Positions 10,788 to 23,784 of a DNA stretch of 64,000 nucleotides are shown one piece after another. Both the position numbers and the translations under genes were made by a program. Under the pieces are notes generated by a model. It was given only the letters and a program-made list of their open reading frames with translations. It made no database searches and was not told the origin of the DNA. Origin of the DNA: Diorhabda sublineata (Eukaryota; Arthropoda; Insecta; Coleoptera; Chrysomelidae); NCBI RefSeq assembly GCF_026230105.1, contig NC_079476.1, positions 13,096,709 through 13,160,708 on the forward strand, given 5' to 3'. How positions within the stretch are numbered: the first letter of the stretch is position 1; each line of letters starts with the position of its first letter.

Positions 10788-13037
10788 CACCATTTCTTAA
10801 ACTTTTTGATGAGTGGAGACCTTTTAAATGTCCACTTTTTCTGCGGAGCCTGCGCTTCAATTCTATGGTTTTAATGAATAATTTGAAATAAAAGTATTTA
10901 TAATTACCTAGAATTTTTATTTGCTTCAAAATAAATAAAGGCACTCAAACAGGAAAATATTAATAAAATGAATGATATTGCTTTTCATTTTCGCAAATCT
11001 TTCTAATATTAGGTTTTATGGATGAGACTTGTATTCTCATGTCAGGTTCGGCATCTAATCTGTTTTCAGCGGTATTTATTTTTAGTAGATATATAAACGG
11101 AGAACCCCGCTTCACACATATATGTAGTCGCAAATGATAGAAGCTTTTTACAGTTTGAGTTAAATTAAGTTCATCTATTTTGTTAAAAATGTCGCTCAAG
11201 TAGGAAATTTTAAACAACCAATTTCTATCGAATAATCGATCTTTAAACTCAAAATTTTGTTCCAGAAAAAATACACAGACCTCGACCTTTAGTTCAAAAA
11301 TGCGGATAGAATCTTTCCGCGGGATAACCATCGAACTTTCGTATGTAAAAGAAAAGATGGATGTTCCCATGTCTTCACATATTTTGAATTTGAAATGATT
11401 ATTTAGCGGCCGAGACTTTATGAAATTTACAATTCTAACATCATTAAGAGCAATTTTATAAGAGGAGAGCAACTTTTTTGCAGCAAGTGAATCATACAGT
11501 GGCTATTAGAACAGTTTCTGGCGACATTTTTAATATTCCGCTTTCATATTTATATCTAACAATGACAATTAATATTGCGAGCCCAGCTATATTAGTAGAT
11601 TCATCCATTTGTAATGAAAATTCGCATGATTTTAAGCGAAAAAGTTGATTCGTTCTTTATATCGGCTGCTAAATCCCTGATACAGTGTCATTCGAAGGTG
11701 AAATATTAGCAATTTCTTTTGCTAATTTGTCACCCAGCATACACTTTACCATATATATGGCGGAAGATTTAATAAGATTTTCTGCTTCACTCTGTTTTGC
11801 TATTTGATAGCTGACTAAGTATGACGCTTCAGTTGCATTTTCATTAACTGTTTTTGTGTTTTGAACCATGAAACTTTTGTGTTTTGAGAGTTCTTCACTT
11901 TTTCGCATGAATAACGTATTTTTTTCCTTGAACTCGCTATGAATACACTCCAAATGCCGGCGAATTTAAGTGGGAAACAAAGAGCTATTCAGAAGAACTG
12001 CATAAAACACATTGAGGATTATCATTACTGCTTATGAATCCTAAAGATATATAACTTTCATCATACTTTCTAAGCTTTTTTGTATCTATTTTCGATTGAT
12101 TACTTTTAGAAGAAATATCTGGCGTTTCTTCATTTGTAGCCATTCTATTTACTGCACTCTCATTACTACAACCATCGCTATCTTTAGCGGAAGGGGTAGT
12201 TGTTGAGTTCGAAGCAGAATATGAAGAGCCAACATCTGCAATATTACGCTTTAAAGTACCTTTTTTGAGCCTCCTTCCATCCTGCAACAAAATTTTGAGA
12301 ATTTTTACGATACAAAAAAATACGACTTCAGCATAAACTTTAGATTCTAAAACTTATTTTAGATGGTTACCAATTTTTACATTTTTATATTATGGTTGAC
12401 ATCGGAAAAAGAAACAGTTAATAATACATTTCATATATTCTGAAATATTAAAGGTTTGAACTTCGAACAATGCAGTTAATCGTAAATTACTTTTATATCT
12501 ATTATGCTGTAATTGTGAAAACGTTTCTTTCACCCTATTGTTGACGATAAAGTTTTCATTTCGAACTTCTAGCAGCGCTGATTTTATTTACTAATTTTCA
12601 CAATAATTTAATTGTTATAGCTAAATAATGCAACATTGAACATAAATCCATAAGTAAATACATACAAACCTGCTTAAACACTTCAATGTACCTTTGAATA
12701 AAATCTCTTAGATTTCACGTTATGTCACGTTAGGTTAGAATTATAAAAATAATAACATACCACTAATGATCAATGCAGTGAGTAAGATAATGATAGGTTG
12801 AGGTAGACAACCCCCACTATTAAACTCAAGAAGGAGCGATGATTCAAACAGTAATTCAACAGTAGAAGTATATATGAATATAATGGGACGATTACTTTTG
12901 ATTCATTTCTCAATTTCGTAGAGCGTCAATTTTATCTGAATTATGAAATTTTATGAAAAAATCAAGTAAGCTTCGCGAAGCCCTTGAATCGCCACGGAGC
13001 CCTGGGGGTCGGCGGAGCATAGTTTAGAAAACGCTGC
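10788..13037 (-). mobile_element. hAT DNA transposon (copy 2), inserted in a Jockey LINE, perfect 8-bp target duplication
   Basis: The ends are CACCATTTCTTAAACTTTTT at 10788 and, inverted, AGTTTAGAAAACGCTG ending at 13037. Both are flanked by identical CTATAGAA (10780-10787 and 13038-13045). The element is about 2.25 kb and codes on the minus strand. Subterminal CGGAGCC-type motifs (10845-10860, and several between 12990 and 13020) echo the CGGAACCC motifs of copy 1. The insertion lies in the C-terminal part of a Jockey ORF2. The LINE reading frame resumes directly on the far side, which confirms the boundaries. Confidence 0.88.
10970..12290 (-). pseudogene. hAT transposase, ZBED5/SCAND3-like, deleted and frameshifted
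   Basis: The N-terminus (12290 downward) is Ser/Thr-rich, then KYDESYISLGFISSND and CVLC begin the BED finger. A frameshift or stop follows, and the finger resumes as RRHLECIHSEFKEKN. SYLVSYQIAKQSEAENLIKS and KCMLGDKLAKEIANISPSND match the same region of copy 1. LQMDESTNIAGLAIL (about 11570-11620) keeps the first catalytic Asp block. Most of the central catalytic region is missing. NRLDAEPDMRIQVSSIKP ends the protein, as in copy 1. A TTTTGTTGCAG just upstream of the first recognisable codons could be a 3' splice site of a 5' intron. It is clearly more degraded than copy 1, although its target duplication is intact. Confidence 0.82.
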
Positions 13038-13045
13038 TATAGAAC

Positions 13046-13178
13046 AAACACTCGGCAGAAATTGGTATATCCAAAATGTCTTTGAAATATTTGAACGACA
13101 TTAATATATTAACTCAAATATAACACATTTATTATTCCTGTAGCTAATTGCGACCTGCTTGCAAAATAAAAAAAAATT
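13046..13178 (+). pseudogene. Jockey-like LINE 3' end (second copy, part 2)
   Basis: Directly after the hAT target duplication, the LINE frame continues as TLGRNWYIQNVFEIFERH and stop, a typical Jockey ORF2 C-terminus, joined in frame to DCPNQDK-type text before the insertion. An A-rich tract at about 13163-13178 is a plausible LINE 3' tail. Confidence 0.7.
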
Positions 13179-13832
13179 AAGTGGCGATTTTTATATATAA
13201 CAAGTCTTATAAAAATTGCAGCATTTGATATATTTGTGTATACATCGGATTGTGTTTAAATATATGTAATTGTTTATTCCTTGCATGCACATAGTACATT
13301 CCACTAGTATCTTATATCACACCATCATTAATCATTATTCTACTGAACATAAGCTTTCAGTTCCGTTCAGATTTTTATGAAATAATTATTCTGTCATTAT
13401 GAAGTTCAAGTTAAGTGCTGAACGCAAAAGGTTTTGTTTGATATTAATTGGACGGAATATAACCACGGATCCTAATATCAATTATTGCTGTCAAATTTTA
13501 GATCATCTTACTATTAATGTTTTCGAAGAGCGGCTGGATCGATTTGATTGGTTTTTTGTATTTACCTCGATTCTGAATTGCAGAGTATGAAAACATTGGA
13601 TAATTAATAAAAAAAAATAAAAGAAACAACATTTTCACATACAAAATGCTCATGGCTTTCGTGACTGTCAAGCATTTAATATTCATAGCGTTGATATAAA
13701 ATTTCCCATCAAATAGAACAAATGTAAATAATAGGTTTTGAATTGACAAGATATATGTACAATATGCGGATAATGGCATATTTTAGTTTACAAAATGTAG
13801 AATAATATCAGTAATAAAACATTTAAAATTGG
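13179..13832. other. Unassigned stretch with a short dispersed repeat
   Basis: No gene recognised. An open frame at 13399-13590 has no family match. At 13531-13572, the text GGATCGATTTGATTGG and its surroundings resemble two segments at 63279-63327 and 63398-63445, suggesting a dispersed repeat of unknown class. Confidence 0.4.
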
Positions 13833-14221
13833 ATATGGCTTTATTGTTTTTAAAAATATTCTCCATTAAGATCAATAAACTTTCGCATGCGTTTGAACCA
13901 TTTGTTGAAACATTTTTTCCGATTGAGGTACCTACAAAACATATAATTTGAGCGCATCAACCACTTCTTCAGGTGTAGATGTTCGATGTTTTGATTGTTC
14001 AAAACGTTTTTGTTTGAACTGATGTGTGAGAGCTCGCATTGTCGTGGTGGAGAATGTTTCATCTTCTGCGATTGATTTCCCTGATACTTCTGGTAATCAA
14101 ATATTGGTTGTATCTTTCGGAATTGACTGTTCTTCGTTGCTCTAATGAAACGGCGACATATCCAGTCATGCCAAAAAAATAGGCGAGCATTATACCATTA
14201 TATATAATATAATATATAATA

Positions 14222-14272
<51 letters not shown>

Positions 14273-14391
14273 ATATTATTGTTGTTAGATAGAAGGATGT
14301 CGTATGGCCATTCACCTCGTAAAATTGCCATTAAATTTGAACACCACTGAACAACTGACAAGTGACATTGGAAAACAAGTGATAGCGTCAA
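13833..14391 (-). pseudogene. mariner-family transposase C-terminal half, degraded, containing an AT microsatellite
   Basis: On the minus strand, FGMTGYVAVSLEQRRTVNSE and REINRRRRKHSPPRQCELSH match the family text GKTGHVATVPLEQRRTVNSE and RRRxxLHHDNASSHT; here the HHDN block is corrupted to HSPPRQ. KCFNKWFKRMRKFIDLNGEYF matches the C-terminal tail. An (AT)n run splits the frame at 14228-14264, and a sizeable internal segment (PPYSPDLAPNDFF) is missing. The same family is present at 58657-59375. Confidence 0.8.
14228..14264. repeat. (AT)n microsatellite inside the mariner relic
   Basis: A TA dinucleotide run flanked by ATAATAT variants on both sides. Confidence 0.9.
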
Positions 14392-14658
14392 GAATCATCA
14401 TCTGGGACCAAAGTATAAGTTGCTGAAACGCTTCGATCTTGATTAATGTTTATATAATATGCATGAAAGTCGAGAATTTTTGATGGTAGTGGCAGCAAAT
14501 ATGAGTTGCATTCTTGAAAGATTATTTTAAGTAACTGCTGAATATTGGTGAATACCACATTCTTGTCGACAAATCGAACGAATTAATATCATTTCTTCTG
14601 AAAAACCAGCTCTTCATCAAAATTTTCCCTAACATTATTACTAATCACAAAAAAACAG

Positions 14659-15012
14659 ATGGTTATTGACTGTGTAACATACGAAGATGAAGTTAAAAGA
14701 TTTTTAAAATTCTTAATTCTAATTGCGAGGATTCCAAGGATCCGATTTGTCTTGCCTTTTCAACGACCGACGATTAAAAAATCGCAAGGCCAATCCTTGA
14801 CTGTTTGTGATCATATGGTACAAGAGGCTTTAATGAAGAGAATTAACCCAAGTGCATCATATATTATGCAATACGAACATAGTTTAATTCAATCATGTGT
14901 TGATGATCCACGATTGATATACTCAATATTTGTACTGTATTTTTGTGTTATTATCTTATTATCTAGTATTGAGCAAAATATATATTTTTATAAAAGTTCA
15001 GCTAACCTGTAA
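14659..15012 (+). pseudogene. Helitron Pif1-type helicase C-terminal fragment (tentative)
   Basis: The predicted peptide contains LIARIPRIRFVLPFQRPTIK and KKSQGQSLTVC. This matches the Helitron helicase order xIPRIPxxxxxxxLPFxFxRRQFPxxxAFAMTINKSQGQSL with the middle of the RRQFP segment deleted. The remainder (SASYIMQYEHSLIQSCVDD and a hydrophobic tail) is unlike the family's FSHGQLYVALSR text, so only about 40 residues are supportive. No Helitron 5'-TC or 3'-CTRR hairpin end was identified. Confidence 0.5.
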
Positions 15013-16765
15013 CACGACATTCATTGGCTAGAAACACTAGCACTTCAACCTACAGTCTTTCTTCACTCCCAACCCGATTCGATGATTCTCTATCACTTCC
15101 CGATTAGACGGCCGTTCGAAAATTTTTGTTTCCAGACGGTACTTTATACCTTCAAGAATCCATTCGGTGATATATTTGAAATTTATGATTGTGATTCTGC
15201 GAAAATTGACTTATTATAAAAAGTCTCTTCCAAATATATCCAAGTTAAAGTCATGCACCCTTACTTCTGAAAGACGTAAGAGGTTCACAACTAGATCGGA
15301 TCGTTCAATGTAGGTACTCATGTCAGACGACGTCGGCCGTGATAGTCGCAGATATCGGATCAGTTCAGGTGAAATACAGATCCAATTTAGGTCTACTCTA
15401 AGAGTACACCTAGGTAGTAGGAAGTTCCAAAGTCAGCTTCTTCAAATAATAGTGGTTGACATTTTTTAATAATTAATATTACTGCCTTCAAATTTGTTGT
15501 TCCATTCTTTTAGTTCTTGTTCATAGTACTTGGATATATTTTTCAGTTTCCACATTTCTTGCTTTATTGTTGCAGTGTATTTAGTTGTCGGATAATTCTA
15601 CCTAAAATAGGATAATAAAAAAATATTTCCGTTTGAAACTCCATGTTGTATCTATAGATTCCATCTTGATGATCTATGTAAGAGAGATCACTGTCAATAA
15701 TCAAAATCGGAAGTTCAAGGCACTGCATCGAATTAGATATTAACGCATAAAAAATTATTACAAAAAATTAATTAAGAATGATGAGCGAAAGTGGTACGTA
15801 CACCGTTCACTTTTCAAACTGCATCGAGGATAAAATCCACTGAGTAAACCGAATATCAGAAAACAACTATATGCTAGTAGGATTTAAGTAGTCTCATTTG
15901 ATGTATAGGTGTACAATGTACATTGCAATATAGTCTTTATCTGTTGAAAGGAAAAGTACAAATCTATTTACATAAAATGCTGAGTATACTAGGCGTTTAA
16001 TTTATTTAATATTATTTATTAATTATACTCAATTTTAATAGCAGTATTTATGTATACTTCAAGTCACATGATCTTTTTGATGATCTTCCAGCTTGTCTTT
16101 TTTAAATAAAACATTGTATTTAGAATTTATATTTGAATATTTAAGTTTTGAAAAAGAATTATTTTCTATTCAAAATTTAAGCAATAAAAGGATAATTAGT
16201 GAACATAAATATGCAAAACTTTGGAAAAATGTCACTTCAAAAAATGGTTTCACATACTTTTGGATAAGTCGAGATTTGATGCGTGTTGTTCTAAATCAAT
16301 AGGTAAAATTAACATTTATACATTTATTTTAATAATGGTCAATAGCATATGTTGAGAAGCAATTGTATGATGTAATTTCCCAACGAAAAGATTATGTTAT
16401 ATAAATGCTAAAAAATATTCACCCGCTCAAAATTATTTAAACTAACGTAACTTCCATTAATTTCAGAAAAAAATATTTATGAAAATGACAATTCATGATA
16501 TTCCAAAACTCAGACATATTGAAAATACTCCAAAACATTTAATTACATTGAATCAGAAGAGATTATTTGTCGAGAAAAGTCGAGAATTTTCTTTCTTAAT
16601 TCTTCCAATTTTTGTAGGTATACGAAATATATTGTTCTCTTGGTGACATGAAACGGACATTTCTTATTTTGGCTAAAATTTTTGGATTTGTTCACAACAT
16701 AAATGAAAAATAGCAGACCACGTACTTACTTTATAATAAATATGTTGCATCTATTGGAATTTGGC

Positions 16766-16769
<4 letters not shown>
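15013..16769. other. Unassigned intergenic stretch
   Basis: The base composition is less AT-rich from about 15040 to 15420, but I recognise no protein there. A short open frame at 16093-16302 (plus) has no family match. Nothing else is supported. Confidence 0.4.

Positions 16770-16822
<53 letters not shown>
16770..16822. repeat. (AT)n microsatellite
   Basis: Continuous AT dinucleotide run of about 26 units. Confidence 0.95.
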
Positions 16823-16826
<4 letters not shown>

Positions 16827-16827
<1 letters not shown>

Positions 16828-19800
16828 GTAAATTGTCCTCAAAATAGGCCTCCCCGGTTACTGGACCTCATTAAAGTGATTACGGGGACGTTAAAGGAGT
16901 CTGTTCTTCAAATGATTCCCCAATAAGAATTGTGGAATCACATTACAGACAATATAGTAAAAAGCTACTGGCCAGAGTAGACTTTGATTTTCGGCGAAAA
17001 ATAATTTCGTGTGAGAAAAAAATCATGACATTTCAAGTTCTACAAGAAATGAATTTCAAATTGTCTAATTTGATATATAGCTACCACAGGACTTTTTTTG
17101 TAACTCTTTAATAACATGGTAGGAAATATGTCTTTGGTAATGCAACTTTTCTTTCAAATGACAAAATTTTATAAAAGAAAATAATTTTTTTAATCAAATG
17201 ACAGATAAAAACCGTCTGTGCAATTTTAATGTTGGATCACCTGTAATTAAACCTCAGAGTGCTTGGATCGCCTTCTACTTTTACTTAAAGCCCTCGACAG
17301 TGTCATACATTGTGCCAAATTTGGTGTGTTTAAAGTGAAGGGTTGCTAAAAAATTAATTTTTTTCAAAATTTTTGGTCCAGCTTTAAGTCTATTTCTCCT
17401 CAGGGATGCAGCTTGGTATAGAGGTAAATTGGTTTTAATCCCATATGCCTCTCTGCTCTGTGTTGTTTTTTTTTGCGAAATACCCTGTATGGATCGAATC
17501 TGAAGAAAGACGGTATGAATGTAGAATACAACAGCTATCTAAGCTGTCGAAGTTGCCGCCGTTAATGATGATATGGCTATTGACAAGTTTTATCCTTGGT
17601 TCTCCGAATAGAGCAACCAGTGTAGCCGTCGTAGGTAAAGAGGACATTTTAAAATAGAGGCTGATATTATCGAAACTTTCGAATAGAAGGAGACACGACA
17701 ACAACTTCTTTTTTAATTTGGAAGTGTATGAAAAACAGGTGACAACTATGCCATAATAATTTATTAACGAAATCAGTAAAATATTTGACAAAAAAACGTT
17801 ATAGGCCGATAGGTATATCACAATCTACAACTATCTTTCCAGATCCAGAGTACTAATAAGCTTTAATATCTGTGATGACATGAAGGAGTTTAAATCTGTA
17901 CTGAAGTTTGTTTTCTGATCTCCTTTTGGATTTTGGAATTTTTCCGTTTGTTTCAACGTAAGAGAATAAGGCTGGAGTTATTTTACTTCGGCTTTCTCCT
18001 TTTTTCCAAACTATTTCTACTATCTCACACCAAAGAACCAGTTTAATGTCTTAAAAGCCGTTTATGCTTCTTTTTTGAAAAGTGAATAGGCCTGTTCAAT
18101 TCATATCCTTTGATTAATAAATATTAAGAAACCCAGAATAGGAAATACTCCTTTGTTATTGTCTGTTTCATTAGCTTTCCTCGACACTTCCATATCAAAC
18201 TAAGTGGATGATAGGTCGGATTTCTAGCTCATATCATAGTTCATGAGATGCTTTCTGCTTTCGTAAACTATTTTGATAGGATAGGAATTGAAAGATTAGA
18301 GGCTTCCAAGACAACTATTTTAAATGTAGGAGCATGGGAATATTAAACTATTAACGCCAAAAATAAAAGTTCACGTTAAGAAAGTTAGATGTGATTGACC
18401 AAATGGATAATAGAAGTGATTCATAAATAACATGATATTTTGCTATAGACAAACCTTAGAAAGTATGTTCATTTGTTTTGTATCTAGTAATATTTTATTA
18501 CAACAGTATTTTTTTAATCTTTTATCCTTCATCAATACCTCACATATGATCACCTTAAAGTTATTTCATGCGTACACTCGATAACATATTATTCGAAAAA
18601 AATTTTTTAAAAAATGTATCAAAATTATTCAACATTAATTATTTACACTACATGTATGGAAACATTACTCACAACCCGTCAATCTAGCGAATGTTAACGT
18701 ATTTTTAAATTGATCTAGATTCGATATTTCTAAGGATTTAATAACGATAAATAACATGAATACCTTAAGTAGTAACTAAGTATGTCTATATCAACTTAAG
18801 ATTACACAATTATCATTCCAGGATAATAATGTAGTATGCATGTACGATATAGTTATTAAATGTCTCATTTACAGTTTTTTACATTTTTTAGCAGACCTGA
18901 CCTGATCAATTTTAGATATGTCATAATCGACATAATGATATTCTATTAAAATAAGACAGTAGTGTAGCAACCATCTAATAATGATATAAATAACGACCTG
19001 GTAAAAGATTTTTTTTTATTTTTTATAAAAACCTGAAATGTAATCATTATCTTGATCAACTTATCTATCCTACATTATTATAAATATCTGGAAACTAAGG
19101 GTTATACTCAGTAGAAGCTCCTTGAATTTCCATAACTACAATTATTATGATTTACACTACACTAATATGTAAACTTCCGCACTTTTCTCTGCTTTTTCAC
19201 CGAGCACTTAGATAACTAACTCGAAAGGCCTTCTCTCTAGGTTGGTGTTGTCAACAAGCTGGATTGCCTCGATTTCCAGAATTAACACGAAGAATGTATC
19301 AAATCACTTAAATTCCTACTAAAAATGTTTATGATAGAATTACATTGAAGTAAAAAGTGAAACACACTATTAAATCAACGAAATAAAGTTGAAAACTAAA
19401 TCATAGGAACATATTTACAATTATTAATCGAGATAATTGGAGAGTTCACAACTTATATTCCTAAAATATTTGTATTCTAGAATGGAAATTATTGTGTAGG
19501 TATTCTCGTGATTTCTGTTTTCAGTAACGGTACTGGGTGACATAGAGAGGCAAAATTGCTTCAACCAGACTAATTAATATCGCTGCTGATGTTGGAGGAA
19601 CATTGTATAAATATTTTCATTCTACTGCTTAAAGAACATTTAAAAAGTGTGTTTCACTATTTTTATAAATGATTGAACTACAGTTTCCTGCAAAATTCAA
19701 TCATTTTTCATAAAAATACTCATATTATAATAAAGCTCCACAAAACAACAGTTAATAAATATAAGTAAAAACAAGATTAAAGAATTATTGAAATATTTAA

Positions 19801-22800
19801 AAGACAATGACAATTAAATTATTGATAAGCTGAATGTAAATTTCTAAATCACTTTTGTCAATTTACCATGTTTTTCACTATAAATAACGGGTTTCAAGGC
19901 CGCAAAACACTATTCAAGTGCAGAATATTATTTTGGTTTTTGGGTACTATAGATGTTATAATATTTATATTAATTTTAGATAATATTCTGAATAATGGTA
20001 ATAATTTTGATTATTAGCTAAGCTAGGATCATTTTCCATTATTTCCAATTATGTTAAGACTAATCTCTTTGATGACGTATAACGGACATTGTGTATTGAT
20101 AAAATAGTAGTTGAAATATTTTATAATTTTTACATTCATTAATATTCTTCTATTTCCACTAATATTTTTTAATTGTTAGACATATGGCCTACTCTATTAG
20201 TCCATATATTTTTGTGGGAATTCTCAAGAATAGTTATCGCGTGAGTTCACCATAGTTGTAAGATGTAATATTTTGATATCTTTATTAATTGCAATATTGT
20301 TACTCCTTCAAATGTAAAGAAGAAATCGACAAATTCATTAAAAACGCGCCTGAAATGTTGTACTTAATAAGGTAAGTTATTATAATTTTCAATTACACAT
20401 TATTAACCGCACTCACGGGTCTTTTTTAATAGTAATTTTTTTCTAAATTTTTTCAGGTTACACTGGTTCTGGAAATTATGAGGATGAACTTTACAAACTT
20501 GCAACAACAGATTGTAGAGACTTGGATTCTTCAGTTCTAATACAAAAACTAAAGTACCAAGAAAATTCACAATAACTGGTGTACTGTATGATATTTATAA
20601 GAATACAACGACTTTCGCCCTGGACACGTTGAACAAAAAAAATTTTTTGTAAATTATCAGAAAGGAAAATTTACAGTACAGAAAGTTGGTATTAATAAAA
20701 GTGGTCATACCGGAACAACAAATGCTAATTGCTTGAATATTCCAAGCCCTAAGCTTTATACTTTTCACGATCATCAGCAACAATACATATATATGTTGGC
20801 GAAGAATTCACTTCATTTAGGAGACATGGAGGTTGAAAATCTACCACAATTGCAGAAGGTTTGACGATTTCATGAAAAATAAATTTAATAACGCCGATAA
20901 AATTCTGAGCTCAATAAGTAACTCTGAAAACCTACTATCTAATTAAAATAAAATATTTTGGATTAAAAAAGAATACGGATATGTCATAACCATGCCTATA
21001 GGTTTCAATTACTAAGTTTTATTACTGTAAAAATGTAACCATCAATATTGTGAATAATTATTTGTTCAAACCTTCTAAAAAGCATGAAAATTGTGTAATT
21101 GATATTTCTATTGTACCTAAATGAAAATTTTGAATGACATTGAGTTTGAAGTTCATGTTATTTGTAACATCATCTCGCTATTATCTATTATCGCTATAGA
21201 AAAATTATAGTATATAACTCGCATAGATTGCTAATTTTTTACGTATGATTTAAGGCATGAGCCATAGGAAAGTTCATTCCTTGATAATTAAACAATATAC
21301 TATACATTAATCACTCTACCTTTTTTTCATTTATAGTTGATATGAAAGCGTGTTTTCATTTATTTTTATCGAATAATCGTTTAAAGAGTATGACTGAAGA
21401 ATTTTGACATAAAAATGCAATGAAGTAGTTCTAGATATACACTAATATGTAGAAATTAATAAAAAATATATTTATCCAAATAAGAACTCCTCACATTATC
21501 TTACTTATCTACTAACGTAGAACTTAATATTTCGAATTACCAACAAAATAAAAAAAACTAATAGATCTCTAAATTAATCGGAATGAATATAAATAAATGA
21601 ATGCAACCTTCGATTGAAGTCACCATCAATATTTTTAGATTGATTACTAGGTAGACTCCCCCTTTGTGATCGAACTTTTTCTTGAAAGTAACGTGATACG
21701 GGTAGTTTAGGGGGGATTTTAAAGTGAACGTATTTCAAGATAGTTATTTGAAAACGGAAACAAATCATTGTTTTCAACCGGTTTCAACTAAACTTCGATT
21801 AAAAGCCTCATGTTAAGACAACATACTGAGGTGATTCCTTCTAAATGAGCAATTTTTCAAAAAAACTTAATACAATTAACTTTTCAGACTTTTATGTCCG
21901 TTGGATTTCGATTTGTGTATTTTCTATTTATTGTGACTTTTTTGTATTTTTCTCTCTACCAGTCGTAACTTTCGCTCACTCTTGTATTGGTCATTTGATA
22001 TTCGATAAATGTTCATATTCTGATATTTCTTATTTTCTGATGATCGTGAAATATTATTAGGTTATGATGACAATTTATAACGCAATATGAGTATCACTTG
22101 GAGCAGAACAATTAAATATTTTCCACTTACATGGAAAGAATATACAGAAGATAGAATCTTTAATAACAATTATAAATATTGAACGACTTTAAAATATACA
22201 TGAAATTCTCAAAAAAATGTGCTGAGAAATCTGCATCCAGATTAAAAGGAGAAATCTTACTTTATCCAAGTTCTAATATAAGATTAGAGTATCCTTTTTT
22301 GCTAAAATCATAACATGGTATTTTCAACAACATAAAAATACTAAGAAAAATGTGTTTGATAGAAGATGGATTATATTGACAGTGCAATACGTAATATAAC
22401 AAATATAATTTCCTATTGGTTATTATACAACTAAGAAAAACTATTAAATTTGTTCAGAAAAATATCAAGTTCGAAGAACATAGACAATCTATGTTCCTTA
22501 AAAATTGGCAAATGTTCTCATTTGAAACTAGAGTAATTATACAAAATGTACCTTCGTACGTTTGCAATAGCGGACTTAAAAATGAACAGTTTGTAACAGA
22601 AATTGGCCTTCAAGAGATATAATGATTTGAATAAAACAAATCTACTTTCGTATATTATGTATATTGTATACAGACAGATGAAGGAATTTGTGAAAACTTT
22701 GAAACGAAATTAGAATTGTTTGACGCACTTATCAGGTACATTTCGTGGGAGTAGCGCGAGAAAAACAAAAACAAGACAGAATCCAAACGTTTGCTGTTCA

Positions 22801-22854
22801 TTTGATAAAGTAGTTAGAAATTTTGAAATTTGGACATCAGAAAGCAAAATATAA
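16827..22854. other. Long AT-rich stretch without recognised genes
   Basis: From 16850 to 17650 the composition is mixed and transposon-like (short broken frames, for example 17435-17821 minus), but I could not assign a family. 17.8-22.8 kb holds only short open frames with no recognisable motifs. A segment at 20460-20850 shows longer codon-like runs in alternating frames and may be an old relic. Confidence 0.35.
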
Positions 22855-22920
22855 AGGCGACTACAGACATAACTGCAAGTTTGACAAGCATGCATGATCA
22901 AGCTTTTGTGCAAGTAAGCG
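22855..22920 (+). repeat. Harbinger left terminal inverted repeat
   Basis: Pairs with 23785-23850. The two arms differ at only a handful of positions. Confidence 0.88.
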
Positions 22921-22961
22921 CATTTTCCCTTCGCCACCACACGGTACAAGCATATCGGACA

Positions 22962-23300
22962 AGTTCGGATGACGACGATGCTCTTGCTTTGGCTGCTTGT
23001 TTCCTTGTGTATAAAAAATGCAAAAAAAGAAACGTAGCGTGTGGTGTAAAAACTGGTTAAGGAGAAGAAAAGCTTATTCCCACATTAATTTATTAAGTGA
23101 GTTGGAGATATCCGCGTGACTGGCATAATTACCTTAGAATGGATGAAGAAGCTTACCTGAACCTTTTATCCCTTGTGACACCTTTGATCAGTCATGAGAG
23201 AAGCTATAACACCCCATGAAATATTAACAGCGACATTGCGTTTTCTTGCGACCGGAAGGAGTTATGAAGATCTCAAGTTTCATGATCCCCCTGAAAATCA
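22962..23300 (+). pseudogene. HARBI1-like Harbinger transposase, N-terminal fragment
   Basis: The plus strand encodes SSDDDDALALAACFLV and KKCKKR, then after a frameshift VWCKNWLRRRKAYSHINLL (the family's WVRPWLxRRxxxGxYxxLLxEL block). After a second shift come NYLRMDEEAYLNLLSLVTP (RMDxxxFxxLLxxVxP) and MREAITPHEILTATLRFLAT followed by GRSYEDL (the LxxTLRFLATGxSYxxL block). It ends there at the deletion junction, so the DDE catalytic domain is absent and no transposase activity is possible. Confidence 0.88.
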
Positions 23301-23597
23301 AATAGGTGGTAGTACCAAAAGGAGGGCTTAATATATCTTGTCTGTACCCCTGCCAGAGCGAAGAGATTCTTCAACTTTTTTCTTTTCTCTTCTATGATTA
23401 GTTCTAAAGGAATTTATTTTCTTTACAAATGCTTCCTTGTTGGCATTGGCATCAATTAATCTGTATTTTTCTAATACATTTTGTACGCTGCCTCTCTTTG
23501 GATTTAACACGCCACAGACACGGTTGACTTTGATACACTCGAATAAAGTCAAGTCTTCTAACAATTCCCGATTGCTTTTTTTCAGATTGCTAGACAT
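23283..23597 (-). pseudogene. MADF (Myb/SANT-like) accessory protein of Harbinger, nearly intact C-terminal core
   Basis: An 89-codon frame starts at ATG 23595-23597. EAFVKKINSFRTNHRREKKK and SLRSGRGTDKIY match the MADF pattern (VxxKIxSLRTxFxRExKKVxxSxxSGxGTDxxY). A one-base frameshift follows, after which KPSFWYYHLFDF corresponds to PxLWYYDLLxFL. The N-terminal LWxxxxxxYxxRxxRxxAW block is only loosely present (FECIKVNRVCGVLNPKRGS). In autonomous elements this protein helps the transposase bind the ends and enter the nucleus. Convergent placement with the transposase is the expected Harbinger layout. Confidence 0.78.
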
Positions 23598-23784
23598 GGT
23601 GCTAACAATAAAAACTCTCTCACGACTGACGTTCGTTTGTGCAAACTTCTACATTTTCAGTACACACGTTCAAACTTGCTTGTGCGGGCCCCGTTTGTTC
23701 AAGTATGCATAATTAAAATTCATTCATTCATCAAGCAGCTTTTACAACTTAGAAACTCGTGCAGATTTTTCCAGAGACGCTCAA

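Noticed and set aside
17435..17821. 128-codon minus-strand frame
   Set aside because: No recognisable domain; it lies in a probably transposon-derived but unassigned block, so no gene is called.
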